Shown piece after piece: positions 26,072 to 35,349 of a DNA stretch of 64,000 nucleotides (position 1 is its first letter; each line of letters starts with the position of its first letter). The translations under genes and the position numbers were made by a program. Origin of the DNA: Williamsia sp. Lineage in GTDB: Bacteria; Bacteroidota; Bacteroidia; Chitinophagales; Chitinophagaceae. The stretch is taken from the NCBI GenBank assembly GCA_015069695.1, contig JADCRZ010000025.1, positions 32,154-96,153 of the forward strand. Direction: 5' to 3'. Below the pieces are notes generated by a model. It was not told the DNA's origin. It saw only the letters and a list, made by a program, of their open reading frames with translations, and ran no database searches.

Positions 26072-28588
26072 TTATGTTGTGATCAATTCAAGCCCGAGAA
26101 AATTGAATATTGTATCAACTTTTATAGCATACGTATGTAGAAGGTCACTTCCTACTACTATCCCCAGCGCCTTGAGGTCTTCATCCAGGATAATTGTTCC
26201 CGAATCGCCAGGTGATGTTCCTGAGAAATCCGGAAAGTCCTTTTCGCGGTGACTGATTACAATCAGATCATTGAGGACATGAGGAAAAGGCTGTGCACCT
26301 TTACGGGGATAATCAAAGGTTTCCGTGCTGCTATCGTTTACAAGCAATCCTGTAGAAGACTTGGAGTTAAATCCTTCTATCAAAACCTTTGTTTTAAAAA
26401 CATCAGCGGCTTTAACTTCTCTAATTTTTCCGGGAACCTTGCAATCCAGTCCTGCTCGGTACAAGTCGATTATTTTTTGATCGGTTATCTCTGCAAGTGC
26501 CGTATCCATAAAGCTTGTCAGGTATCCTTCGTACCTGCTTGAAACAATGCCCAGGTGATTTATGATGTCTTGTTCTACCTCTCTGTTGTCCCACGTAAGA
26601 TCCGCATTCATGACGTGGTAGCAGGACAAGAGAAATGTCTTTTTACGGTCATCCAGTTTCCTGACCAAGCAGCCATAACTGCCTATGTTTTTTCTGGAAA
26701 TTTTATTGCAAATACCCTTTGCTGTATGACCGAGGCCGTCCGGAAAGCCAGCTGACAGCGCAGGCTTTCCGGTTACCAGGACGTTCATGTAAATGAATGT
26801 ATTCTCCGCAATCCTGAGATGTGTACTGTATTTGGTCTTTACTTCTACTGCCGCTACGTCGTTTTCGACATTCACCTGTATACATTTACTAAGCAGACTA
26901 TTCTCGAAATAACAACTTTGTGTAACGTTCACAACCCCCTTTTCTCTCCTGATCTGATCAGCATATACTCTAAAAGCTATATCAACAGGATCATTTACTG
27001 AAGGGCTGTTTGACACAGTGACGTCATTCTTTTTATCAGGTATGGAGACGGCCTCGTCAGCCAGGACTTTTTTCTCTTCCGGTTTTACACCTACTCCCCG
27101 GATGGCTATCAGCTTATTTAACACATCGAACCAAAATGGGGCTCCAAGTGAAAGAGCAAGGGCGGTTATCAGAAAACTGGCGAAATTATACCAGACAATA
27201 TGGATTAAAATGTAGTATAACTTTTCCGTTCGGGTATATGGCCTTTTTCCAAAAATCAAGCTTGTGCCGTCCTTGCCAGGTGTAGAAACCGAATCGATCA
27301 CTGCCAGGTTACTTCCGGTAATATGTTGATTTATATCAGCGAGCAGCGTACGCGTCAGGAATTCATTGGTCTTTAAAGCGCTGGAATCAATTTTTCTTTG
27401 TAAGAGGATACTCTTCATACCAGTCTGGACTAGCAAAATCTGACGGTGACTTTGTTGAAGTTTGTCTTTCCATGTACGCCATGCCATGCTGTTACTTGTA
27501 GCGAACTGGACCTGATTTGCAGAGATGAGTGAATCTGTATGCAACGTGTTCAGGTGGTTTTGACTTATCGCCAGCTGTATAGAAGAAAAATGCAAATGGG
27601 CAGCTATATCAGTTCCAATTGCATTCAATTTATGCAATGAGTCTACAGATTTTTTAAGCTGATCTCTTTCATCTTTTCCCGGCTTATGACTTATCTTATC
27701 GCTGTATAATGAATCTGTTAAGTTCCAACCCAATCCTAGTACCAGGTTGGCCGCATTAATATCCTGTACAACCCGGGCGAAACCAGTATCAATTATGGAC
27801 TCGGTACGTAAAGTATCACCTTTTGCAGATACAAAGTTTTTGTATCTTGTTGAATCTTTGGCCATTGCAACACCCATGGTCACTAACTGATTACGTGCTT
27901 CCTTGTCATTTGCCAGGATCTTGGCAATGCGGATAGTATCCAGGTTAAAACCCGCTGCCACAATAAAACCCAATCCAATTGATATCACGCGCATCTTGTG
28001 TTTATGCCAGCCCGTGCATCTGTCCATTGTTTCATTGAACCACCTGATCAAATTTTGTTTGTATGTTTCTCTTGAACCTCCTGCATTCTCAAATAAGTTT
28101 CTGAACTGTTTTAAAGTTCTGGGTTGAATATGATAGGTGTTGTATGTTAAGCAAAATCCTATTCTGTCCATTTGGGTGGTACCGACTCCCTTTTCTGCAA
28201 GAAAGTTGATAATTGCGTTGGAGAAATAATCTGCGCTTATATAAGAGGGCTTGGTTGAAGAAAACCTGCCCTTGTAATCATCCTCGATCCTTCCCAGGTA
28301 CTTGATGGCCGGAGAATCGTAAAATATCCCTGCAAAACTTACCTTGAATTCTTCTGGCTCATACAAGAATGTTCGCCTCAGCCAGCCTTGCCACCATTTC
28401 CCTTTTTTTCTTTCAACTTTCTGATAATATCCATCATTCAACATCCGTTCGATAGCCACTCTTAAAAGCCTGGCCCTGATGCCCATTTGGGTAGACATAA
28501 TCTCTCCCAGGATAGTAATCAACAAACTATACAGGAGATAAATAAATACAAGACCAATAACTACGTTAAAAGCAACATTGTCAAACAT
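26072..28588 (-). CDS. Membrane scaffold fused to a trypsin-like serine protease
   Basis: 838 residues and first gene of the operon. N-terminal membrane segment at about 5-28, a second near 195-215 (VISIGLGFIVAAGFNL), a long polar helical stretch (about 215-450), and membrane segment(s) near 455-490 (IVWYNFASFLITALALSLGAPFWFDVLNKL). The N-terminal part (GLVFIYLLYSLLITILGEI) resembles a membrane protein family often seen in Bacteroidota. From about 600 the chain has a chymotrypsin fold with a full triad: LSCYHVM (His658), SFMDTALAEI (Asp695) and SPGDSGTII (Ser796). The protease domain follows the last membrane segment. Topology decides whether it faces cytoplasm or periplasm. The fusion is unusual and not known to me from a named system. 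Confidence 0.85.
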   Translation of the reverse strand: MFDNVAFNVVIGLVFIYLLYSLLITILGEIMSTQMGIRARLLRVAIERMLNDGYYQKVERKKGKWWQGWLRRTFLYEPEEFKVSFAGIFYDSPAIKYLGRIEDDYKGRFSSTKPSYISADYFSNAIINFLAEKGVGTTQMDRIGFCLTYNTYHIQPRTLKQFRNLFENAGGSRETYKQNLIRWFNETMDRCTGWHKHKMRVISIGLGFIVAAGFNLDTIRIAKILANDKEARNQLVTMGVAMAKDSTRYKNFVSAKGDTLRTESIIDTGFARVVQDINAANLVLGLGWNLTDSLYSDKISHKPGKDERDQLKKSVDSLHKLNAIGTDIAAHLHFSSIQLAISQNHLNTLHTDSLISANQVQFATSNSMAWRTWKDKLQQSHRQILLVQTGMKSILLQRKIDSSALKTNEFLTRTLLADINQHITGSNLAVIDSVSTPGKDGTSLIFGKRPYTRTEKLYYILIHIVWYNFASFLITALALSLGAPFWFDVLNKLIAIRGVGVKPEEKKVLADEAVSIPDKKNDVTVSNSPSVNDPVDIAFRVYADQIRREKGVVNVTQSCYFENSLLSKCIQVNVENDVAAVEVKTKYSTHLRIAENTFIYMNVLVTGKPALSAGFPDGLGHTAKGICNKISRKNIGSYGCLVRKLDDRKKTFLLSCYHVMNADLTWDNREVEQDIINHLGIVSSRYEGYLTSFMDTALAEITDQKIIDLYRAGLDCKVPGKIREVKAADVFKTKVLIEGFNSKSSTGLLVNDSSTETFDYPRKGAQPFPHVLNDLIVISHREKDFPDFSGTSPGDSGTIILDEDLKALGIVVGSDLLHTYAIKVDTIFNFLGLELITT

Positions 28589-29213
28589 ACCAGGGCTTTA
28601 ATACAGAATGGTAACAGAAATTTATATGCAGATTGGGCCGATCACAGCATGTGTTCAGCTAAAGATTTTTCCTTTAAATATACCAGTTGATCAAAGCCAA
28701 GCCAGACCCGTATAGAATTAACTGCCGAGTGGAAATAACCAAACTTAAATTGAATTGAGGCATTTCATAGTCAGTAAAACGGCAAAAAAGCGATAGCCTT
28801 TTAACAGGTTATCATAGCTTTCTGATTTTAGTCGAAGAGAATCATAAGGAAGGATACATGAATGTAGGTAAGATTTCAAGTACAATCAAAAAAATGTATT
28901 GGGCACCTGGATAGCTGTACCGCATGGGAAGTTCTGGCTTTTGCAATTAAGTCAGTAAAGCAAGGATCATGCGCAATAAAAGTCTTTCTTTTTCACTGTC
29001 ACAGTGTAAACTATGCGCTTTAATTTTTATTTGGAGAATCAGAAAAAGAAGATTAGTTTTATAACAAGCATCATCACATTTAGAGTATCTCACCATCAGC
29101 CTGGCATAGTATCCTGATTTCTGCTCATTCAATCTTGTTCTTACTTCCCACCCTGTGTAAATACGCTGCTTTTTTGCGAACAAGGCTTTTTGTTCATTCT
29201 AAATAACCCCTTT
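28589..29213. other. Divergent intergenic region between two uncharacterised operons
   Basis: About 620 AT-rich bases between the minus-strand protease operon and the plus-strand three-gene set. No convincing gene, repeat or hairpin is visible. It must hold both promoters. Confidence 0.5.
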
Positions 29214-30080
29214 ATGCCACTCACAGATTCTTGTGATGTATTAGGCGCGATTCATGAAAATGGACTGAACAGGATCTTTTTTCATATCAGATCGCAACGC
29301 CCTTCTTTGTTCAATTACGGTACATCTACCTTTGCATCCGATCCTGCAAAACTTTGTTGTCCGCCTGACTACATCCATCCTGAAGTCCGAAAGCGGGGCA
29401 ACCCCGTTGTGACACAGATGGCACCCCTTCCTGTACCCGGGTATGAAGGCGGTTTCGGACTTGAGTACAATTTTTCTATTGTAAACCTTGCAGTAGACTT
29501 TGAACCTTCCAACCAGTTTGTATTACCAAAGGAGCTGCATCCTCCCTTGAAGCCTCAGTCGGTTGCATTTAGAGGCGGTGTTTGTGGAGGAATAGCTTGC
29601 CCCGATAAAGAGATTCTTGAAAAATTTATTGTTCCGAGCGCCCCTTATCGTCCAGATGGAAATACTGACGGCAGTAAAACCAATACCGGAACTATCGCTG
29701 TACCACCACAAAGTCAGCTTAAAGAGTTACAAGGATTGCCGTTTCAAAAAGTTCATTGCTTCAAGCTAGATTTGTTTGTTGTGGTGAATTTTGCAAGGGA
29801 CACCTTCCAGGAAGAGCCTGTGCTAAGCATAAAATTGCAAAACCTGGAATTGGTTGATCTTAAACCTGCAGGGATGGAGAACAGCATTGAATGTTTTATA
29901 CGAACCATCTTGATGCTTAGCCTTTTTCCTAAATTGCGGATCGCAGTGAACGCTCTTACGTTCAATATCCAAAATATAATCAGCATACAGCCTACACCCA
30001 TTTCTGCACAGGTTCCTTTTAATCCTTCCGTTGGAAATGACGCATTAACTGTTCGATTAACGCTAACGACCCCCGCTTAA
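29214..30080 (+). CDS. Unrecognised 288-residue beta-rich protein, first of three
   Basis: The first ATG is at 29214 (MPLTDSCDVLG); a longer version would need TTG at 29190. No signal peptide. The sequence shows a Cys pair (KLCCPPDY), a Gly-rich FRGGVCGGIACP stretch, a Pro/Thr-rich linker around 150-185, and a C-terminal half with long amphipathic strands and one amphipathic helix (SIECFIRTILMLSLFPKLRI). Strand-helix-strand amphipathicity recalls lipid-binding TULIP proteins (P47/OrfX-like), but no signature proves it. It is 11 bases ahead of the next gene. Confidence 0.7.
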   Translation: MPLTDSCDVLGAIHENGLNRIFFHIRSQRPSLFNYGTSTFASDPAKLCCPPDYIHPEVRKRGNPVVTQMAPLPVPGYEGGFGLEYNFSIVNLAVDFEPSNQFVLPKELHPPLKPQSVAFRGGVCGGIACPDKEILEKFIVPSAPYRPDGNTDGSKTNTGTIAVPPQSQLKELQGLPFQKVHCFKLDLFVVVNFARDTFQEEPVLSIKLQNLELVDLKPAGMENSIECFIRTILMLSLFPKLRIAVNALTFNIQNIISIQPTPISAQVPFNPSVGNDALTVRLTLTTPA

Positions 30081-30091
30081 ATTACTTCCAT

Positions 30092-31000
30092 ATGGCACAC
30101 CTAACCTTGGCTACAAACGAAAGAGCTTTCAATAAAATCGTTGAAAGGGCAACAGAAGTCTTTGCCATCAGCCATTCGGACAGTGGCTCATTCGGTCCTT
30201 TTTCAGCATCTTACTCAGCAGGAGTACGATTGGAAGGAGGCAAAGTTGATCTGCAGAGCGACGGATCGATTAAGATCAGTGAACTTGATGTGATATATGA
30301 TCCACTCCAGGTAACGTTGGGGCTTGATATTCCAACTGTTTCCATCGGTGGTTTCTGCATTATTCCAACTCCCTTTGGATGTGCGCTTCGTGCACCCAAG
30401 ATTACCTTGTTCGCCGGCAATCCGGATATTAGTGTACCTATAAATCTCAGCGGGCTTATCCGGAGTGAGATTTCAGGTGCTTTTAAACTGTTGCCCAAGT
30501 ATTTCATCAACCCGGCTAAAGGTACGCTTTCTGACCATGATGCGCATGACGCAAACAAGGCTAATGAATGGCAGTTATACCTTGATCCTGTTTGGATAGA
30601 TATAGACCTTATAGATGTTGCCGATACGGTTGGCAGCATTCTAGATGGTTTGGCAGACAGCATCATCAACAATTTCCTGAGCTGGGCACCCGGCTGGGCA
30701 AGGGGAATAGTAAGAAGGATACTCAGCCCTGTTATTTCCCTTATCAGGTCAGCACTTGATTTTGCAGACGATGTTGATGAATGGATATCTAATCTGCTGG
30801 GAGTGAGTTTGGGCTTGTTTGATTTTGTTGTACAGATGGTAGCAGAATTTTTTGCAAGCAGGAATTCAATCTTCAAAGTTGAAGATCCCTTCAAAATGCT
30901 GGATGGCAGTGGTACTTTAATTCCGATTTTAGTCCCAGTCCGTGACCTGAGTATCGCTGTGAATGAAAATGAAATGGTAATCAGTACGAATATCGGTTAA
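30092..31000 (+). CDS. Unrecognised 302-residue protein with amphipathic helices, second of three
   Basis: No signal peptide. Residues 30-140 are alternating strands (VRLEGGKVDLQSDGSIKISE, VTLGLDIPTVSIGGFCIIP). Residues 170-255 form long amphipathic helices (ILDGLADSIINNFLSW, IVRRILSPVISLIRSALDF, LGLFDFVVQMVAEFF) that could line a lipid-binding groove or insert in a membrane. The closing strands are polar. A TULIP-like fold is possible, as is a pore-type fold. It forms a tight operon with its neighbours (11- and 13-base gaps). Confidence 0.7.
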   Translation: MAHLTLATNERAFNKIVERATEVFAISHSDSGSFGPFSASYSAGVRLEGGKVDLQSDGSIKISELDVIYDPLQVTLGLDIPTVSIGGFCIIPTPFGCALRAPKITLFAGNPDISVPINLSGLIRSEISGAFKLLPKYFINPAKGTLSDHDAHDANKANEWQLYLDPVWIDIDLIDVADTVGSILDGLADSIINNFLSWAPGWARGIVRRILSPVISLIRSALDFADDVDEWISNLLGVSLGLFDFVVQMVAEFFASRNSIFKVEDPFKMLDGSGTLIPILVPVRDLSIAVNENEMVISTNIG

Positions 31001-31013
31001 TAATCCTATTATT

Positions 31014-31721
31014 ATGAAATCGAACCTCCAAGTCAATACTTCCCTTTTCAAAGCTGAACCTACGGGTTCCAATTACCTGGTCAGCGGCATGGTCGTTTAT
31101 CACCCGCTTTTGGAACCGGGGGTCTATCAGGGAACGATCACAAAGGATGAAACAGCGGCAGGCGACTTTACCATTGTCTGCGAAAGTGCCTCTGCTGAAA
31201 CACAGGCTAACATTGATCTTTATCTGATCGATACAAGCTTGGCCGCAAATGCAGGCCAACAACCTTTCAGTTTCACCATTCGCCCCGGAGGGTATGCCGT
31301 TCTGTATTCGTCGTTCGGTGAAGGTAAATATACGGTGGCTTTAAGAAGTGAAAAAACGGATTACAGTACAGCAAAACTTCAAAAAGGGGATCTTCTTATG
31401 CTATTGCTGATGAAGCCGGGTACATATCAAGTTGAAGGAAACAATCATCAAACATGTTCAGTATATACAAGAGAGCTGACCAACAGCCCGGAGGACATAG
31501 AAGCATTAAATCAGACGGTGAATGTTGTGCTTGGTGAGCAAGTTTTCGACCCTGCAGAAGTTAACCTGATCCAGGGCCAGGGTTTGGTTATCCATTTTGA
31601 TGTAAATGGTGAAGTGAACATCGACCTCATCGAAGCAAAAGCTGTTCAGGATAGTTTTGTACAAGAAATCCGTACAAAACATGCCTGGGAAAATCCAAAG
31701 TATAAATACAAACAATCCTGA
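31014..31721 (+). CDS. Unrecognised 235-residue beta-sandwich protein, third of three
   Basis: Almost entirely predicted strand: GVYQGTITKDETAAGDFTIV, FSFTIRPGGYAVLYSSFGEG, KLQKGDLLMLLLMKPGTYQV. The C-terminal third (VVLGEQVFDPAEVNLIQGQG, then LVIHFDV) resembles a cupredoxin-like strand pair, but no His-Cys-His copper set is evident. No signal peptide. Last gene of the set; probably works with the two preceding proteins. Confidence 0.65.
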   Translation: MKSNLQVNTSLFKAEPTGSNYLVSGMVVYHPLLEPGVYQGTITKDETAAGDFTIVCESASAETQANIDLYLIDTSLAANAGQQPFSFTIRPGGYAVLYSSFGEGKYTVALRSEKTDYSTAKLQKGDLLMLLLMKPGTYQVEGNNHQTCSVYTRELTNSPEDIEALNQTVNVVLGEQVFDPAEVNLIQGQGLVIHFDVNGEVNIDLIEAKAVQDSFVQEIRTKHAWENPKYKYKQS

Positions 31722-32278
31722 TGTTTGAAATGAAAGCAGTTCCACTCTGATGGCTTTTACCACTTAAGAGAAGGGTGAGGGTTGGGTGCTTTGGGCAGCC
31801 GTTTACACTCTAATGCAGCAATGATCACCCCATTGAAATGATATGGATATTCAATATAATTGAGAAAAGCGGGCTGTAAAGTGACATAAATTTACTTTGC
31901 CACGTCAGTCAACAATCAGCCAATTACAACGGCATGCTGAAGGGGGCATGCTTTATTATAAGGGGTTGTTTTGTTGGATGATATTTTTTAGGTATCTACC
32001 AAGCGGGGTTTAAGAAGATATTCAAACAGCTTCCTGGCTTTTGGATAAACAATCTATGCAAATCATAATAGTGTTTTTACCTGCATGTGAACTGATACTT
32101 CAAAAACCTGGGATTGTGGTAGTGGTGGATGAAATAACAGCGCCAAAGCAAATGATAGGCAGAGAAAATGAACATGGGTCTCCACAGATAACCAAGTCTG
32201 CTCAACATATAATAAACAAAGCTTGTAAAACAGCCCGGACTTTTTAAACCTTGCCTTAATTCATTGCCCAATACCCTA
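31722..32278. other. Gene-free region
   Basis: About 560 AT-rich bases after the three-gene set. Short open frames here have no coding character; no terminator or repeat was recognised. Confidence 0.4.
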
Positions 32279-32653
32279 TCAGCAAGAAAGATGCGGATTG
32301 GGATAAGTATCTTCATTCTCAACATCCGTTCTGTCCAGGCAGGCAAAATCTTTTTCGACCAGTATTTTGATGGCTTCCCCTTTGCCGGTGTCAATGGTTT
32401 CTTCAAACCCCACCAGTTCAGTTGTTGTCCATGCATGGCAAACGCGGGGAGGCACTTCCAGGGTAACTGTGTTGAATTGATAAGCAATGCTGAAATCATT
32501 TGAACTGCCTGCTTTTAAAACGAAAGATAGCTTATCAGCATGCGCAGGACCAAAAGCTGTTACTTCCACGACTTCTTTCTCCTGCTGAAACCGGTGCACT
32601 TCTGCCTGCTTTAGCCTGAAGCGGATGCTGTTTCCTGATATTCTGACTTTCAT
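32279..32653 (-). CDS. DUF7009-like small protein
   Basis: 124 residues beginning MKVRISGNSIRFRLKQAEV, a pattern I associate with the Bacteroidota DUF7009 family. It is soluble and beta-rich, with a Cys/His-containing middle (PPRVCHAWTTTELVGFEE) and an Asp/Asn-rich C-terminus. It is divergent from the molybdopterin oxidoreductase remnant 200 bases away, which fits an accessory role for a molybdoenzyme, but function is unknown. Family call from memory and therefore tentative. Confidence 0.6.
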   Translation of the reverse strand: MKVRISGNSIRFRLKQAEVHRFQQEKEVVEVTAFGPAHADKLSFVLKAGSSNDFSIAYQFNTVTLEVPPRVCHAWTTTELVGFEETIDTGKGEAIKILVEKDFACLDRTDVENEDTYPNPHLSC

Positions 32654-32860
32654 ATACTTGATAAATCTTTTTTGTGGTTAACAGGCCCGGACAAATTTTG
32701 CACAAGCATAATTTTTGCAGCTACACCTTGTGTTCTCTTCTCAAGAAAGCAGGCGTTGAAATAGCGCCGCAACTATGCAAACCTTGGTACCCCCTGTTGA
32801 GCGATGAAAAATTTGCTGCCGACGTAAAGTTATAACTGTATCAAATAACCAAACACTATT

Positions 32861-33853
32861 ATGGACCAAACCCGTGATAGCATTGCAGATGTATGGGGTG
32901 AAAGAAAGCCTTTTAAGGGTGAATGGCCGGTGAGAATAGACCAGCAGACTACCGAAGAACCAGACCACTGGGTGCAGTCTGCATGCGTACTTTGCTCAAA
33001 TGGCTGTGGAATCGACATCGGGGTAAAAGAGGGACGGCATTGTGGGTGTACAGGGCCGGGAAGCGGATTCCGTGAATCACGGACACCTGGGTCCGAAGGG
33101 TTTAAACGGGTGGGTTGCCAACAACAGCAAAGACAGGCTCCTGAAGCCGTTGATCAGAAAGAGGGGAAAGCTGGAGGAAACCAGCTGGGAAGAAGCCATG
33201 GAACTTATCGTACAGAAATCAAAGGAGATCATTGAAAAACATACCAGCTTAAGGATCGGTTTCTATACATCGGGACAGCTTTTTTTAGAAGAATATTATA
33301 CGCTCGGAATAATCGGGAAGGCCGGACTGGGTACACCCCAGATGGATGGAAATACCCGGGGCTTTGTACCGCAACGGCTGCGGCTGCACTAAAGGTGTCT
33401 TTTGGTTCTGACGGGCAGCCCGGTTCTTATTCAGACTTAAATACCACAGACACTATTCTGCACTTCGGACACAATACCGCCTCCCAGCAAACGGTTCTCT
33501 GGATGAAAATCCTTGACAGGCTTGCCGGGCCAAATCCGCCGAAAGTGATCGTGATAGACCCGCGGGAAACCTGCACGGCACAAAAAGCGACGCTGCACCT
33601 GGCACCCAAGCCAGGAACCAATATCCCTGTCATGAATGGCTTGCTGAACCTGCTTATCCAAGCAGAACACATCGATCAGGCCTATATTGATGCGCATATC
33701 ACAGGGTTTGAAGAGCTCAAGGAAATTGTATCAAAATGGCCGCCTGAAAGGGTAGAAGAAGTCAGTGGCGTGCCTGCCCGCAAATTGCGGGAGGCCGCAG
33801 AAATACTGGGTACCACAAAATCATTGGTGTCGACCGTTTTACAGGGCGTCTAG
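32861..33853 (+). pseudogene. Decayed molybdopterin oxidoreductase (nitrate reductase / formate dehydrogenase type)
   Basis: The N-terminal third of a molybdopterin enzyme is recognisable across two frames: CVLCSNGCGIDIG (the CxxCxxxC iron-sulfur start), then HLGPKGLNGW, TSWEEAM, NTRG, CTATAAAALK and IDPRETCTAQKA. A one-base gain near 33037 (cgg-c-att) moves the frame, and a one-base loss near 33372 restores it. A TAG at 33851 follows LSTVLQGV, where intact family members continue for hundreds of residues. About 330 of an expected 700 or more residues remain. The next 150 bases carry an open but unrelated-looking frame. Loss of function is clear unless several sequencing errors coincide. Confidence 0.85.
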
Positions 33854-34044
33854 TCAACCTGAACGGGGACGGAATTGAATACGCGCCGTTCCACCTGATC
33901 TGCGCCCATCTTGCGGAACAATTTTCCCTGTTAACAGCACACTTTTATATGTTCATCTCATTATTCAACAGTGTAGCCGGGGTGGCGATTAGCTTTGCCG
34001 AATAAGTACGAAAAAGATATCTCTAAAACACAAAACATCAAAAA

Positions 34045-34497
34045 ATGAAAAAATTATTCGCGACAGTTTTTATGGCTGTCTCTGTTTCAATCAGTCTGTT
34101 TGCCCAGGATGCAAATCAAACTTATTCAAAAGCAGTCACCAGCTTTGATGATACATTTACGGGGGCGTCAAATGTAGTATGGTCCTTTGGAGAGGATTTT
34201 ACAAAAGCTACATTTTTTCAGGACAATCACAGGGTCGAGGTTTTTTACAATGCTGCTGGTGATTTTGTAGCTACTACTACACAGATAAAATTGGAAGATG
34301 CACCGGCTTATGTAAAAAAGGCAGTAGAAAAAAAGTACAGCAATTACTCCGTAAACGAAGCTTTTGTTTTTAAAGCTGATGATCAAACCAAATACTTCAT
34401 ATCATTGGAAGATGAACGGGAAAACATTGTGCTGGCAGGAAACAATGGAGCTGTTATTGTTTATAGCAGGACACTTCATCTAACTCCTGAAAAGTAG
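34045..34497 (+). CDS. Secreted PepSY-like (beta-lactamase-inhibitor-like) protein
   Basis: 150 residues with signal peptide MKKLFATVFMAVSVSISLFA. The mature part has the PepSY-like pattern of Bacteroidota periplasmic proteins: a FxxxFxGASNVVWSF start, KATFFQDNHRVEVFYNAAGD, then EDAPAYVKKAVEKKYSNYSV and a final strand pair. Such proteins are usually small periplasmic inhibitors or binding proteins of unknown partner. Stand-alone gene between two pseudogenes. Confidence 0.8.
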   Translation: MKKLFATVFMAVSVSISLFAQDANQTYSKAVTSFDDTFTGASNVVWSFGEDFTKATFFQDNHRVEVFYNAAGDFVATTTQIKLEDAPAYVKKAVEKKYSNYSVNEAFVFKADDQTKYFISLEDERENIVLAGNNGAVIVYSRTLHLTPEK

Positions 34498-34593
34498 AGG
34501 GGGCAGACAGCTTATGACTCGCTGCGTTTGAAGAAGTGGAGCATGAATAATCCTATAATCTCTTCCTTATTTTCCGTGTAACAAGAACAGTCT

Positions 34594-35280
34594 TCATTCT
34601 TCTTTTCCCTTCAGTACGGCCAATCTCTTTTTTCCATGCACCAGCATTTTTAATGATCGTCTTTTTAAAGAGAGGGCCACGCTTTCTTTGTGTTCATGGC
34701 TTTGGGAGCGGTAGGCAGACAGCACATCTTTATAAGTGAGAATGCCCACGGTACTTCTGTCTGTCTCTTGAACTACAGGCAATACATCCAGGTTTTCTTT
34801 GGCCATGATTTCAACAGCATGTTTCAAACTGTCGTTGGGAGTAATCGCAAAGGGTTTGCGTTTGATCAGGGAGCCTAGTTTCGTTCCTGCTTTGTGATGC
34901 AGACTTAAAAGATTGGAAGAACTGATGATGCCGGTGAACATGCCGGCTTCATCGGATACGACATATTAATTCTGTTGCTGGTCTTTGTTGTTTAACAGCC
35001 ATTCCTGCGCTTCTTCGATCGTTGCATCACAGCTGATCACCGTACTGTTATCCTGCAATACCCGTTTAACTGCGACCTTTTCCAGTGTATCCGGCTGGTA
35101 GGCATGCGGTGTTCTTACACCCCTGCGGGCAATCTTTTCGGTCATAATGGTGTTCTCCATCAGAAAGTAGGAGACAAAGTAAGATGCAGTGCATGCAGCC
35201 AGCAGGATCTTTCGTTCATAGGAACTGATCCGGAGTATTTGTCCCAGTGTAGAGCCCAAAGCTCCTCCTGTAGCTGTGTG
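34594..35280 (-). pseudogene. Remnant of a ClC chloride channel / CBS-pair protein
   Basis: From 35280 downward the frame reads TATGGALGSTLGQILR, a membrane segment (LAACTASYFVSYFLM) and a first CBS domain, then meets an in-frame TAA at 34966. The same frame continues with YVVSDEAGMFTGIISSSNLL and a second CBS domain to 34594. The large membrane part expected upstream is missing, and a stop (TAA at 35281-35283) precedes the remnant. So this is a 5'-truncated, nonsense-interrupted copy. The two halves have TTG and ATG codons that could be used, but independent function is unlikely. Confidence 0.75.
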
Positions 35281-35349
35281 TTAATTTAATTGGACAAGCT
35301 CAATTCTATTTGGTATAACTCATCCCGGCTGCCCTTTGAACCCAAGCCT

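Noticed and set aside
32041..32247. 68-codon plus-strand frame in the gap after the three-gene set
   Set aside because: No start context, family or neighbour supports it.
33840..34003. Open frame continuing past the molybdopterin-enzyme remnant with a hydrophobic end
   Set aside because: It does not match the enzyme and cannot be tied to any family; treated as decayed sequence.
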